Shown here: piece by piece, positions 43,823 through 51,986 of the stretch
How the letters are laid out: each line of letters begins with the position of its first letter
Position numbering within the stretch: the stretch's first letter is position 1
Source of the DNA: Vibrio diazotrophicus
Lineage (GTDB): Bacteria; Pseudomonadota; Gammaproteobacteria; Enterobacterales; Vibrionaceae
Length of the DNA stretch: 64,000 nt
Direction of reading: 5' to 3'
Assembly: GCF_038452265.1 (NCBI RefSeq)
Contig: NZ_CP151842.1
Coordinates: 124,001 to 188,000, forward strand
Position numbers and translations under genes: made by a program
Notes under the pieces: generated by a model
Seen by the model: only the letters and a program-made list of their open reading frames with translations
The model's database searches: none
Told to the model about the DNA's origin: nothing

Positions 43823-44888
43823 TGGTATGCAGCAAACCCATGCACAGCAAAATCGAGCGCACCGAGGTTCTTCTAAACATCGTCGCTCTCAACACGGCGT
43901 TGCACTGATTGTTGTATTGCTACTGCTGGTTATTATGGTTTCTATTGCGGCAACCATGTCTGAGAGATTGTTTACTCAGTTTCAACGCGCTAGCCATCAA
44001 GTGAGCTACCAGCAAGCCTATTGGTATAGTGTAGGCGCTGAAGGTTTGGCGAGTGTCGCGATTGAACAGAGTTACAAGGATAGCGATACGATTAACTTGA
44101 GTCAGGTATGGGCGTTAGAAGAGCAAACTTATCCGTTGGATTATGGTCAGTTGCGCGGGCGCATTTACGATAAACAAGCCTGCTTCAATCTCAATGTGTT
44201 GGGTTCGATTGAATCCAGCTCAGGTGCCAACACTAAGCCCTATCCTCTGCGTGTTTGGCAGACACTGCTTGAGACGCTAGAAGTGGATAATTATTCGGCG
44301 GAAGTAATCGCAGATTCCACAAGAGAGTTCGTTGACAGCGATAACCGAGTACAAACCACTTACGGCGTAGAAGACAGCTACTATGAGTCAATGTCACCGG
44401 CTTACATGAGTGCCAACAGCTTGATTGCCGATAGCAGCGAGTTACGTGCTATTCAACAAGTCAGTGGAGATGTGATGCTGAAAGTGGCTCCTTATGTGTG
44501 CGCATTACCCAGTGATGACTGGCGATTAAATGTGAATACATTGGCTCCTGAACATGCTCAGTTATTAACGGCGATGTTCAGTCCGAATTTATCTGAATCG
44601 AATGCGGAAGCGGTGCTGAAAAATCGTCCTTTTGATGGATGGGCCAGTGTTGATGCATTTTTAGCTGAGGCTCAAATCGTTGCGACAGGCGAGAGTGTCA
44701 TCGATCAGGCTAAAGGTTATTTAACCGTCGATAGTCAGTATTTTGAATTAGATGTACAAGTGTTAGTGGATGAGGCGCGCGTGAGACTTCGCAGCCTGTT
44801 TTTTAGTGATAATCGAGAAACTGCAACGGTGGTTCGCCGTCGCTTTGGAGGGATCAGTGAGCGAGTTTCTGACCGTTCGGCTGAGTAG
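43812..44888 (+). CDS. gspK: Minor pseudopilin GspK with long leader
   Basis: 358 residues. The helix Gly-Val-Ala-Leu-Ile-Val-Val-Leu-Leu-Leu lacks the +5 Glu, as is normal for GspK, and the large SAM-like alpha domain follows. It caps the pseudopilus tip. Unusual: the segment before the cleavage Gly is about 29 residues rich in His, Arg and Gln, whereas GspK leaders I recall are only about 6-10. A second Met at residue 6 would still leave about 24. The 3' end overlaps gspL by 32 bases. Confidence 0.93.
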   Translation: MLRNGMQQTHAQQNRAHRGSSKHRRSQHGVALIVVLLLLVIMVSIAATMSERLFTQFQRASHQVSYQQAYWYSVGAEGLASVAIEQSYKDSDTINLSQVWALEEQTYPLDYGQLRGRIYDKQACFNLNVLGSIESSSGANTKPYPLRVWQTLLETLEVDNYSAEVIADSTREFVDSDNRVQTTYGVEDSYYESMSPAYMSANSLIADSSELRAIQQVSGDVMLKVAPYVCALPSDDWRLNVNTLAPEHAQLLTAMFSPNLSESNAEAVLKNRPFDGWASVDAFLAEAQIVATGESVIDQAKGYLTVDSQYFELDVQVLVDEARVRLRSLFFSDNRETATVVRRRFGGISERVSDRSAE

Positions 44889-46068
44889 TCAAAAAGAAGC
44901 CATTATCCCTTGGTTGGTGTGGTCTTCAGTACAGCAAGAAGTGATTGCGAGCGGAGAAATTTCAGGTTGGGAACAACTTGAACAACTGAGTTCATACGCT
45001 GAACAGCGTTCAATCATTGTCTTGATGTCGGCTAGTGATGTGGTTCTGAGCCAAGTGGAAATTCCCGCTGGTGCAAATCGCAAAATTGAATCCATGCTGC
45101 CTTATCTGATTGAAGATGAAGTGGCTCAAGATGTTGACGATATGCACTTTAGTATCCTGAAAAAGACAGGAAATATCGTCGAAGTGGCTGGTATTGACCG
45201 CGATTTCTTACAATCTTGTATTGATGAACTTGCTTCGTTGGGCATGACGGTCAAACGCGTAATTCCTGATGTACTTACCGTGCCTGTCCAGCAAGGGTTA
45301 GCAGCAGTACAGTTGGGAAAAGAGTGGCTGATCCGCAAAGGTGACTCTCAGGGGATTTGCGTTGATAGCGAGTGGCTGGAGTTATTTAGTCAATCTGACT
45401 GGGTCAAAGAGGGTGACAACTTTTTACCTTTAACTGCTTATACGCCTCTACCAGAACTTGGCTTAGCTGATGGTCAAGATTGGCATTTCACACCTTCGCC
45501 ATTAGTCATGCAATTACTGACTGAGCAGGCTCTGCAAAGCAAAGTGAATATGTTAACGGGCAGCTTTAGAGTGAAATCTTCCTCTATGAAGTATTGGCGT
45601 ATTTGGCGGAAAGCGGCGTACGCTGCGCTTGTGTTCCTTGCTGTGCTTATTGGCTATAAGCTTTTAGAAACTCACCGCCTTGAGCAACAAGTTCAGACTT
45701 ATCGTGCGGAAAGTGAACGCATATTCCGTGTTGTGTTTCCTGAGCGAGAGAAAATCCCCACAGTGAGCTATCTGAAGCGCCTTATGAATGAAGAGCTGAA
45801 TGCTCTGCAAGGTGGAAGCGCTCAGGGTTCTGTTTTGCAATGGTTGACACCACTGCCAGCAACGCTGAGAAGTATTCAGGGCATGGAACTGCAAAGTATT
45901 AAGTTCGATAGCAATCGTGGTGAAGTCCGACTAGAAGCCACCAGTAAAGATTTCCAAAGCTTTGAACAAGCGAGAGTGAAATTGGCAGAGCAGTTTGTTG
46001 TTGAACAAGGTCAAGTGAACAAAAATGGCGATGTGGTTGCGGGTTCATTTGTGTTGAAGCAGAAGTAG
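44857..46068 (+). CDS. gspL: Type II secretion protein GspL/EpsL
   Basis: Inner-membrane partner that recruits GspE. 403 residues from the GTG at 44857, with GGAGG nine bases before it, inside the gspK end; it begins Ser-Glu-Phe-Leu-Thr-Val-Arg-Leu. The actin-like cytoplasmic domain is about 1-235, the TM segment about 250-268, and the ferredoxin-like periplasmic domain is at the end. Confidence 0.94.
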   Translation: MSEFLTVRLSSQKEAIIPWLVWSSVQQEVIASGEISGWEQLEQLSSYAEQRSIIVLMSASDVVLSQVEIPAGANRKIESMLPYLIEDEVAQDVDDMHFSILKKTGNIVEVAGIDRDFLQSCIDELASLGMTVKRVIPDVLTVPVQQGLAAVQLGKEWLIRKGDSQGICVDSEWLELFSQSDWVKEGDNFLPLTAYTPLPELGLADGQDWHFTPSPLVMQLLTEQALQSKVNMLTGSFRVKSSSMKYWRIWRKAAYAALVFLAVLIGYKLLETHRLEQQVQTYRAESERIFRVVFPEREKIPTVSYLKRLMNEELNALQGGSAQGSVLQWLTPLPATLRSIQGMELQSIKFDSNRGEVRLEATSKDFQSFEQARVKLAEQFVVEQGQVNKNGDVVAGSFVLKQK

Positions 46069-46077
46069 GTGTTGGCA

Positions 46078-46587
46078 ATGAGTGAGCAAATAGCGAATAA
46101 AGTAATAGCGCCACTTCAACATTGGTGGCAAAGCATTAATCATCGTGAAAAGGTGATGGTATCGATCTGCGGATTTTTAGTGACCGTTGCGATTATTTTT
46201 TGGGGAGTATTACAGCCGCTCAACGAGCGAAGTGTACAAGCCCAAAACCGAATTCAAACTGAGAAGCAACTGCTGACTTGGGTTACTGACAGTGCAGATA
46301 AAATAACGGCTTTGCGTAAACAAGGTGGTGTGGTGCGAACTTCTACGCCGCTGAATCAAGTGATCACAACCTCTACTCGTCAATTTAAGATTGAGCTAAT
46401 TCGCATGCAGCCTCGCGGAGAGATGATGCAGGTGTGGATACAACCTGTTCCGTTTACTCAACTGGTTGCTTGGGTTGCTTACCTTAAAGAGCAGCAAGGT
46501 GTGGATGTGGATTTTATGGATATCAAACGCGGCAAACAAGCCGGTGTGGTTGAAGTGCAGCGCTTACAGTTAAAACGAGGCGGTTAA
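46078..46587 (+). CDS. gspM: Type II secretion protein GspM/EpsM
   Basis: 169 residues from ATG 46078 with AGG upstream. Short cytoplasmic start, TM segment (about 27-45), periplasmic ferredoxin-like domain. Pairs with GspL. Confidence 0.93.
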   Translation: MSEQIANKVIAPLQHWWQSINHREKVMVSICGFLVTVAIIFWGVLQPLNERSVQAQNRIQTEKQLLTWVTDSADKITALRKQGGVVRTSTPLNQVITTSTRQFKIELIRMQPRGEMMQVWIQPVPFTQLVAWVAYLKEQQGVDVDFMDIKRGKQAGVVEVQRLQLKRGG

Positions 46588-46588
46588 G

Positions 46589-47347
46589 TTGAAAAAAGTT
46601 GTTGGCTACGGGATGGTGTTTGTTGCGGTATTCGTCACCAGTGCTTTCGTTCACCTTCCTGCACAGTTTGTGTTTAAGCACCTGCCATTACCTTCGCAAA
46701 TGCAGGTAACTGGAGTTCAAGGTTCTATATGGCAAGGTCGAGCGGAGCAAGTACGTTGGCAGAATCGCAACTTCGGTGAGGTGAGTTGGCAGTTTAAACC
46801 TTCGGCTTTGCTTGAGGCAAAAGCTGAAGCGGAGGTCCGCTTTGGCCGTGGCAGTGAACTGAGTTTACGTGGAAAAGGTACGATTGGTTATGGCTTAGCG
46901 GGTCTTTATGCTGAGAATACACTGGTTTCTATTCCAGCGGATGTGGCTCTTCAACAAATGCCGATGGCTGTTCCTATTGTCGCTCAAGGCCAGTTGGAAC
47001 TATCGATCAAAGAGTACCTTTATCAAGCGCCATTTTGTTCAACTGCTCAGGGCGCAATCGCGTGGAGTTCCGCCAATGTGGAGTCGCCACTAGGCTCGTT
47101 AGAGTTGGCACAAGTGATTGCGGATTTAGAGTGCAGTGGGAATACGTTGAAGCTCAAGGGCAGCCAAGAGAGTGCTCAAGTGAACAGCGAATTTTCAGCT
47201 CAGTTGAATCCTGACCGAACTTATCAGTCTGATGGCTGGTTTAAGGTGGGTGCAGAATTTCCTCAGCAGTTAGCACAGCAACTTAAATGGTTGCCTAAGC
47301 CTGATGCACAAGGTCGTTATGCGTTTAAGCGTCAAGGTCGCTTATAG
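46589..47347 (+). CDS. gspN: Type II secretion protein GspN/EpsN
   Basis: 252 residues from a TTG two bases after the gspM stop, with GAGGCGG upstream. N-terminal TM segment and beta-rich periplasmic part with Val-Gln-Gly-Ser-Ile-Trp-Gln-Gly. GspN is not needed in all type II systems. Last gene of the operon, and a terminator follows. Confidence 0.93.
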   Translation: MKKVVGYGMVFVAVFVTSAFVHLPAQFVFKHLPLPSQMQVTGVQGSIWQGRAEQVRWQNRNFGEVSWQFKPSALLEAKAEAEVRFGRGSELSLRGKGTIGYGLAGLYAENTLVSIPADVALQQMPMAVPIVAQGQLELSIKEYLYQAPFCSTAQGAIAWSSANVESPLGSLELAQVIADLECSGNTLKLKGSQESAQVNSEFSAQLNPDRTYQSDGWFKVGAEFPQQLAQQLKWLPKPDAQGRYAFKRQGRL

Positions 47348-47377
47348 CTAACCTAAAATGTATTGTGGCAAATGTGC

Positions 47378-47407
47378 AAAAGGCGAGAACTGGGTTCTCG
47401 CCTTTTT
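47378..47407. terminator. Bidirectional terminator between gspN and cysQ
   Basis: Ten-base stem AGGCGAGAAC/GTTCTCGCCT with loop TGG, with A's on the left and T's on the right. Confidence 0.92.
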
Positions 47408-47425
47408 AACTTCAAACTCGCTTGA

Positions 47426-48247
47426 TTAGCATTTCAATATTTTATCCCAAGGAAGGTCCGCATCGCCTAACACGATGAAATTCGGATTCTCCAAGGTTTC
47501 TCTCTCATTGTATGAAAGCGGTTTTAGGTTGGTATTTAAAATACGTCCGCCAGCTTCTTCAACAATACATTGTGTCGCTGCGGTATCCCACTCACCGGTT
47601 GGACCCAAGCGTAAGTAACAGTCCACCGCGCCTTCCGCCACTAAGCACGCTTTTAGCGCGGCAGAACCCAAAGGTACTAAATCATAGTTCCAAGCACTGC
47701 TGAGTTTGCTGGTGATGCGGTTGATGTCCTGGCGACGACTAATCGCAATCGCAATCGACTGGTTAGGCAGTTCATGGGTGTGAGTACGGATGCGCAGGCT
47801 TTCAGACATATCAGGAATTTTCCATGCCCCTTTGCCAGCATAAGCGTAATAAGTCACGCCTGACACTGGGCCATAGACCACCCCCATCACTGGTTTGTTG
47901 TGTTCAACTAAAGCAATAATCGTAGCGAAATCGCCGCTGCGAGCGATGAACTCTTGAGTACCATCTAACGGATCTACCAGCCAGTATCTCTGCCAAGTCT
48001 CACGAGTTTGCAAACTGATATCTGCGTCTTCTTCAGAGAGAATTGGAATATCCGGTGTTAACTCTTTCAAACGTTCCATCACCAGTTTGTGTGCAGCTAG
48101 GTCTGCGCTGGTGACAGGGGTTTCGTCTTTCTTCGTAAAGGCTTGGTAAGATTTTTTCTCGTAGATATCGAGGATCAGTTGACCGGCAGAGCGAGCAATT
48201 TCGATGACGTCTGGTAATAGATGAGAGAGATCTTTGGCTGTTGGCAT
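47426..48247 (-). CDS. cysQ: 3'(2'),5'-bisphosphate nucleotidase CysQ
   Basis: Magnesium-dependent phosphatase of the inositol monophosphatase family that clears 3'-phosphoadenosine 5'-phosphate from sulfate assimilation. 273 residues. Motifs: Leu-Ser-Glu-Glu-Asp-Ala, Asp-Pro-Leu-Asp-Gly-Thr-Gln-Glu-Phe, and Gly-Glu-Trp-Asp-Thr-Ala-Ala. The Lys-Lys-Asp-Glu-Thr-Pro-Val-Thr region is also typical. It follows nudE on the same strand by 26 bases, so the two probably form an operon for adenine nucleotide clean-up. Confidence 0.93.
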   Translation of the reverse strand: MPTAKDLSHLLPDVIEIARSAGQLILDIYEKKSYQAFTKKDETPVTSADLAAHKLVMERLKELTPDIPILSEEDADISLQTRETWQRYWLVDPLDGTQEFIARSGDFATIIALVEHNKPVMGVVYGPVSGVTYYAYAGKGAWKIPDMSESLRIRTHTHELPNQSIAIAISRRQDINRITSKLSSAWNYDLVPLGSAALKACLVAEGAVDCYLRLGPTGEWDTAATQCIVEEAGGRILNTNLKPLSYNERETLENPNFIVLGDADLPWDKILKC

Positions 48248-48273
48248 AATCTTTCCTATAACTCTGGCGGTAA

Positions 48274-48816
48274 TTATTGTAAGTAACGCAGAGTAAGCAT
48301 CAGGGCGGTGATACTGCGAGCTTCACAGAAATCTATATGAGTAAGCAGCTCTTCAGCTTGGGCTAAAGGCCAGCGAACCACTTGAAGAGGCTCGGGTTCA
48401 TCACCTTCCAATTGTTCAGAGTATAGATCTTGTGCAATAAAGAGCGTCATTTTGCTCGAAAAATAAGAGGGAGCCAGTACCACTTCTTTTAACGCGGTAA
48501 GTTTGTGTGCGCCGACGCCAACTTCTTCTTTCATTTCACGGTTTGCTGCTGCTTCGGCAGTTTCTCCCGGATCAATCAGACCTTTTGGAAAGCCTAATTC
48601 ATAGCGCTCTGTTCCGGCACAGTATTCGCGGACTAATAACAGGTCACCTTGCTCGGTCACAGGAACCATCATCACGGCATTCCGGCCGCTGGGCTTCATT
48701 CGTTCGTAAGTGCGTTGTTCTCCATTTGAAAAACGAAGATCGAGTGCTTCGATAGAAAATAGCTTTGACTTAGCCACTACGTTCTTGGCGAGAATCTCCG
48801 GTAATTTGGATGACAT
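48274..48816 (-). CDS. nudE: ADP-compounds Nudix hydrolase NudE
   Basis: 180 residues. A full Nudix box, Gly-x5-Glu-x7-Arg-Glu-x-x-Glu-Glu-x-Gly, is visible (Gly-Leu-Ile-Asp-Pro-Gly-Glu ... Arg-Glu-Met-Lys-Glu-Glu-Val-Gly). NudE cuts ADP-ribose, NADH and Ap3A. The assignment to NudE rather than another ADP-sugar Nudix enzyme is from length and overall likeness. Confidence 0.88.
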   Translation of the reverse strand: MSSKLPEILAKNVVAKSKLFSIEALDLRFSNGEQRTYERMKPSGRNAVMMVPVTEQGDLLLVREYCAGTERYELGFPKGLIDPGETAEAAANREMKEEVGVGAHKLTALKEVVLAPSYFSSKMTLFIAQDLYSEQLEGDEPEPLQVVRWPLAQAEELLTHIDFCEARSITALMLTLRYLQ

Positions 48817-48935
48817 TCACTTACTCCTTCACTGCATTAGTTTTCTTACTATATGAGAAAATGTCTCAACTTAAAATATCACTTTCATCGCTGACAGAAA
48901 TAAAACCTGTTGGAAAGAAGAAACCGCTGGAAATA

Positions 48936-48968
48936 AAAAAAGCTGATGCTTGTTGGCATCAGCTTTTC
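48936..48968 (-). terminator. nfuA terminator
   Basis: Stem AAAGCTGATGC/GCATCAGCTTT with a six-base loop, followed leftward by T's. Confidence 0.9.
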
Positions 48969-48980
48969 TGTCGTGACTCA

Positions 48981-49574
48981 TTAGTAGTATGAGTGGTCAC
49001 CACGGTCATGCTCTGTTGCGTCGCGAACGGCAGTAAGTTCACCTTCGAACTGAGCCAGTAGCTCTTTCTCAATACCTTCTTTTAAGGTGACATCGACCAT
49101 TGAACAGCCGTTACAGCCGCCACCAAAGGCAACAATTGCAACGCCTTCATCGGTGATTTCAACTAGGCTAACGTGGCCGCCGTGACCTGCAAGTTGTGGG
49201 TTCACTTGAGTTTGAATCGCATATTCAACACGCTCAATCAGACTTGCATCGTCAGACACTTTACGCATTTTCGCGTTTGGTGCTTTCAGCGTTAGCTGTG
49301 ATCCCATTTTGTCGGTAACAAAATCAATCAGCGCATCTTCAAGGAAAGGTAGGCTTAGCTCGTCAACATAAGCAGAGAACTCGTTAAATGGAATCTCAGT
49401 ATCTGTAGCTTCAACCGCTTCTGGTGGGCAGTAAGAAACGCCACATTCAGCGTTTTGTGTTCCTGGGTTTACGACAAAAACACGAATGTTTGTGCCTTCA
49501 GGTTGCTGAGAAAGCAGTTTTGCAAAGTGAGACTGAGCTGATTCAGTGATAGTTATAGTGTTAATATTTGACAC
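48981..49574 (-). CDS. nfuA: Fe-S biogenesis protein NfuA
   Basis: Cluster carrier for iron-sulfur proteins. 197 residues: N-terminal degenerate A-type domain (about 1-105) and C-terminal Nfu domain with Cys154-x-x-Cys157 in Gly-Gly-Gly-Cys-Asn-Gly-Cys-Ser-Met. The A-type part lacks the usual C-terminal Cys-Gly-Cys, as in E. coli NfuA. Confidence 0.96.
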   Translation of the reverse strand: MSNINTITITESAQSHFAKLLSQQPEGTNIRVFVVNPGTQNAECGVSYCPPEAVEATDTEIPFNEFSAYVDELSLPFLEDALIDFVTDKMGSQLTLKAPNAKMRKVSDDASLIERVEYAIQTQVNPQLAGHGGHVSLVEITDEGVAIVAFGGGCNGCSMVDVTLKEGIEKELLAQFEGELTAVRDATEHDRGDHSYY

Positions 49575-49666
49575 GACGAATACCTGAGTGCATTTGTAGG
49601 TTATTTGGTCACCATTCTACTCCTGTGATTAGAAGAATCCAGCCCTTTTGATTTCAAGCGAGGGCT

Positions 49667-50398
49667 TTACTTATGATCTTCTGGCTCTGGAGTGCGGCAT
49701 ATGCAGTAAATATCAATCCTTTCGACGCCCACTTCAAGTAGCAGTTGACATAAATGCTGCACAGTACTCCCTGTGGTGACAACATCGTCTACGATTCCAA
49801 CATGAAGGCTGTTGGGATGAGCGTTGAGACGAAAGGCTTTAGTTAAATTACGTTTACGTTGAGCCTTGCTTAGTCCCTGCTGTGATTGGGTGTTGAGTTC
49901 TCGGCAAAACAGTTTCGTTTGATGTTTAACTCCCAGATATGCTGCCAAGTGTTTGGCAATCAGGTCACTTTGATTAAACCCTCTGCGCAGATATCGCTGC
50001 CAATGCAAGGGGACACTGGTTATCACGGGAGCCGGAGTATCAATACATTCTGAGAGACGTTTCGCGAGCGGTTGCGCTTGCCAGAACTGACGCTGATATT
50101 TGAGCTGATGGATACTATTGCTTAACGGGAACTGATAATCACCGATACAATACAATCTGTGCCAAGGTGGTGGTTTTGAAAGGCATTGACCACACATGTC
50201 TACGGGTGTCAGCGTCGCTAAACCGCAACGTTGGCAGCGAGGTGTAGAGGCATACCAAACCTCACAGGCAGAACACACACCGTAAGGATCTTCGTTATTT
50301 AATGGCAACTTACAAATGGGGCATTGCGGAAATAGCCAATGGGCGGTCTTGCTCTTGAATTTCAACAGCGTAGCTTTTTGAAACCAATCGGATAACAT
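49667..50398 (-). CDS. ComF/GntX-family phosphoribosyltransferase-like protein
   Basis: 243 residues. N-terminal zinc-type cysteines (Cys-Pro-Ile-Cys, Cys-Ser-Ala-Cys, Cys-Gln-Arg-Cys, Cys-Gly-Gln-Cys), then a phosphoribosyltransferase fold with the PRPP loop Val-Asp-Asp-Val-Val-Thr-Thr-Gly-Ser-Thr. ComF proteins help natural transformation in many bacteria, and vibrios can be competent; E. coli GntX is the same family. It is divergent from bioH across about 80 bases. Confidence 0.9.
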   Translation of the reverse strand: MLSDWFQKATLLKFKSKTAHWLFPQCPICKLPLNNEDPYGVCSACEVWYASTPRCQRCGLATLTPVDMCGQCLSKPPPWHRLYCIGDYQFPLSNSIHQLKYQRQFWQAQPLAKRLSECIDTPAPVITSVPLHWQRYLRRGFNQSDLIAKHLAAYLGVKHQTKLFCRELNTQSQQGLSKAQRKRNLTKAFRLNAHPNSLHVGIVDDVVTTGSTVQHLCQLLLEVGVERIDIYCICRTPEPEDHK

Positions 50399-50482
50399 GC
50401 TTTTTGCCTCAAAAAGAAGGAATAAATACCTTGTGCCTTCTGTAAAATGGATTGAATGAATAAAGTAGGAGAGAGTGTGACT

Positions 50483-51250
50483 ATGACTTCAGAGTTGTAC
50501 TGGCAAGTCAGTGGTAGTGGGACAGACATCGTATTAGTGCATGGCTGGGGAATGAATGGCGCAGTTTGGCAACAAACAGTAGATGTTCTTGAGACTCAGT
50601 TTCGTGTTCACGTTGTCGATCTACCGGGATATGGTCACAGTGCAAATTGTCATGCTGAAAACCTTGAAGAGATCGCTCAGGCTCTGATGGTTCAGGCACC
50701 TAAAAGTGCGATTTGGATTGGTTGGTCACTTGGTGGACTCGTCGCGACCCATATGGCGCTTCATCATAGCGATTACGTCAGCAAGCTGGTGACAGTTGCC
50801 TCTTCACCAAAGTTTGCAGCAGAAAAACCATGGCGAGGCATTCAACCCAATGTGCTTGCGGCATTTACGGATCAGTTGGTTGAAGATTTCCAACTCACCA
50901 TTGAGCGCTTTATGGCTTTGCAGGCAATGGGTAGCCCTTCCGCAAGACAAGATGTAAAGACGCTGAAGCAAGCGGTGTTGTCTCGTCCTACTCCTAACCC
51001 TAACGCTTTGCTTGCAGGGCTCAAGATGCTGGCTGATGTCGATTTACGTGAACAACTGCCTCATATTTCTGTTCCTATGTTGCGCTTATACGGGCGTTTA
51101 GACGGTCTGGTACCAATTAAAGTCGCTCAAGACTTGCAGCAAGTTGTACCACACAGCGAACAATACATTTTCACCGAATCTTCCCACGCACCATTTATGA
51201 CCGAACTGGATGCTTTCTGTCAGCAGTTGATCACATTTGCCCGTAGTTAA
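50483..51250 (+). CDS. bioH: Pimeloyl-ACP methyl ester carboxylesterase BioH
   Basis: Biotin-pathway esterase that frees pimeloyl-ACP from its methyl ester. From the ATG at 50483 it is 255 residues; a GTG at 50477 has better spacing to AGGAG and is possible. Alpha/beta hydrolase fold with Gly-Trp-Ser82-Leu-Gly-Gly nucleophile elbow, His-Gly-Trp-Gly-Met oxyanion motif, and the His in Ser-Ser-His-Ala-Pro-Phe. The serine number equals that of E. coli BioH. Confidence 0.93.
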   Translation: MTSELYWQVSGSGTDIVLVHGWGMNGAVWQQTVDVLETQFRVHVVDLPGYGHSANCHAENLEEIAQALMVQAPKSAIWIGWSLGGLVATHMALHHSDYVSKLVTVASSPKFAAEKPWRGIQPNVLAAFTDQLVEDFQLTIERFMALQAMGSPSARQDVKTLKQAVLSRPTPNPNALLAGLKMLADVDLREQLPHISVPMLRLYGRLDGLVPIKVAQDLQQVVPHSEQYIFTESSHAPFMTELDAFCQQLITFARS

Positions 51251-51398
51251 TAGTTAAAAAGAAGCTAGCTGTCTGATATGAATATGTTTTCTTTTTGTGC
51301 TAAATATTTACACGGATTGGTCGATAAATAAGCTAACCCGATGAAACAAAGTAGAGCTCTGTTTTATTGGGCTGGGCGATACTGAGGAGGTTTCGGCT

Positions 51399-51869
51399 AT
51401 GATTGTGTCACCGACTAACGTTAGTGTGCCACTTATCGCCCCATCAGTGAACGTTCAGACTGAACAGGTTGCTCGAGATAATAAAGTTCGAGAGCCTGTG
51501 ATGCCGACCGTTGAGCTGGTTAAAACCAACTCGGAACGTAATGTAAGAGCTGATGATAAAAGGCGAAAGCGGGCGTCGTGGGATCCGTCAGAGCATCCAG
51601 ATTATGATGTGGTGACTGAACATGAAGCACAATCCTCTTATCAAGAAGAGCGACACAGCGAACTAGATAGGCTATTTGAGCTGTTAGCACTCGCCACATA
51701 TAGTGAAGAGCAGGGTAAAGGCTATGCAATGCGGTTTCGTTTACCGAAACGTGTCATTGATGATGCGGTAACTGCTGGAAAAATGGCTCGAAGGCGTACT
51801 GTAATTAAGTATCACTATGGTCACGCTGTAGCGCCAAATATTCCGTCAGAAGTGATCGCGATATTATGA
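51399..51869 (+). CDS. Unrecognised 156-residue protein
   Basis: I do not recognise a family. The first 45 residues are polar and Val/Pro-rich. A very basic stretch follows (Arg-Lys-Arg near 57), then acidic and Gln/Glu-rich (about 60-90), then a segment with Leu/Ala helices and a basic C-terminus (Ala-Arg-Arg-Arg). There is no signal peptide or membrane segment. It has its own GAGGAGG ribosome site and a terminator after it, so it looks like a real, separately transcribed gene. Confidence 0.75.
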   Translation: MIVSPTNVSVPLIAPSVNVQTEQVARDNKVREPVMPTVELVKTNSERNVRADDKRRKRASWDPSEHPDYDVVTEHEAQSSYQEERHSELDRLFELLALATYSEEQGKGYAMRFRLPKRVIDDAVTAGKMARRRTVIKYHYGHAVAPNIPSEVIAIL

Positions 51870-51897
51870 ATATCGTCATTTCTCAGCAGACAAAATA

Positions 51898-51929
51898 AAA
51901 TCCCCATAGCAAATGCGATGGGGATTTTT
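51898..51929. terminator. Terminator after the unrecognised gene
   Basis: Stem ATCCCCAT/ATGGGGAT, with A's on the left and T's on the right; usable by both converging genes. Confidence 0.9.
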
Positions 51930-51986
51930 ATTTGTAGAGCTTAACTCTTTTGATTCGAATTCGCGCTACGTGTTCACCTATCAGTG

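Noticed and set aside
48810..48992. 60-residue frame over the nfuA terminator
   Set aside because: It crosses a clear terminator hairpin, has no family likeness and no good ribosome site.
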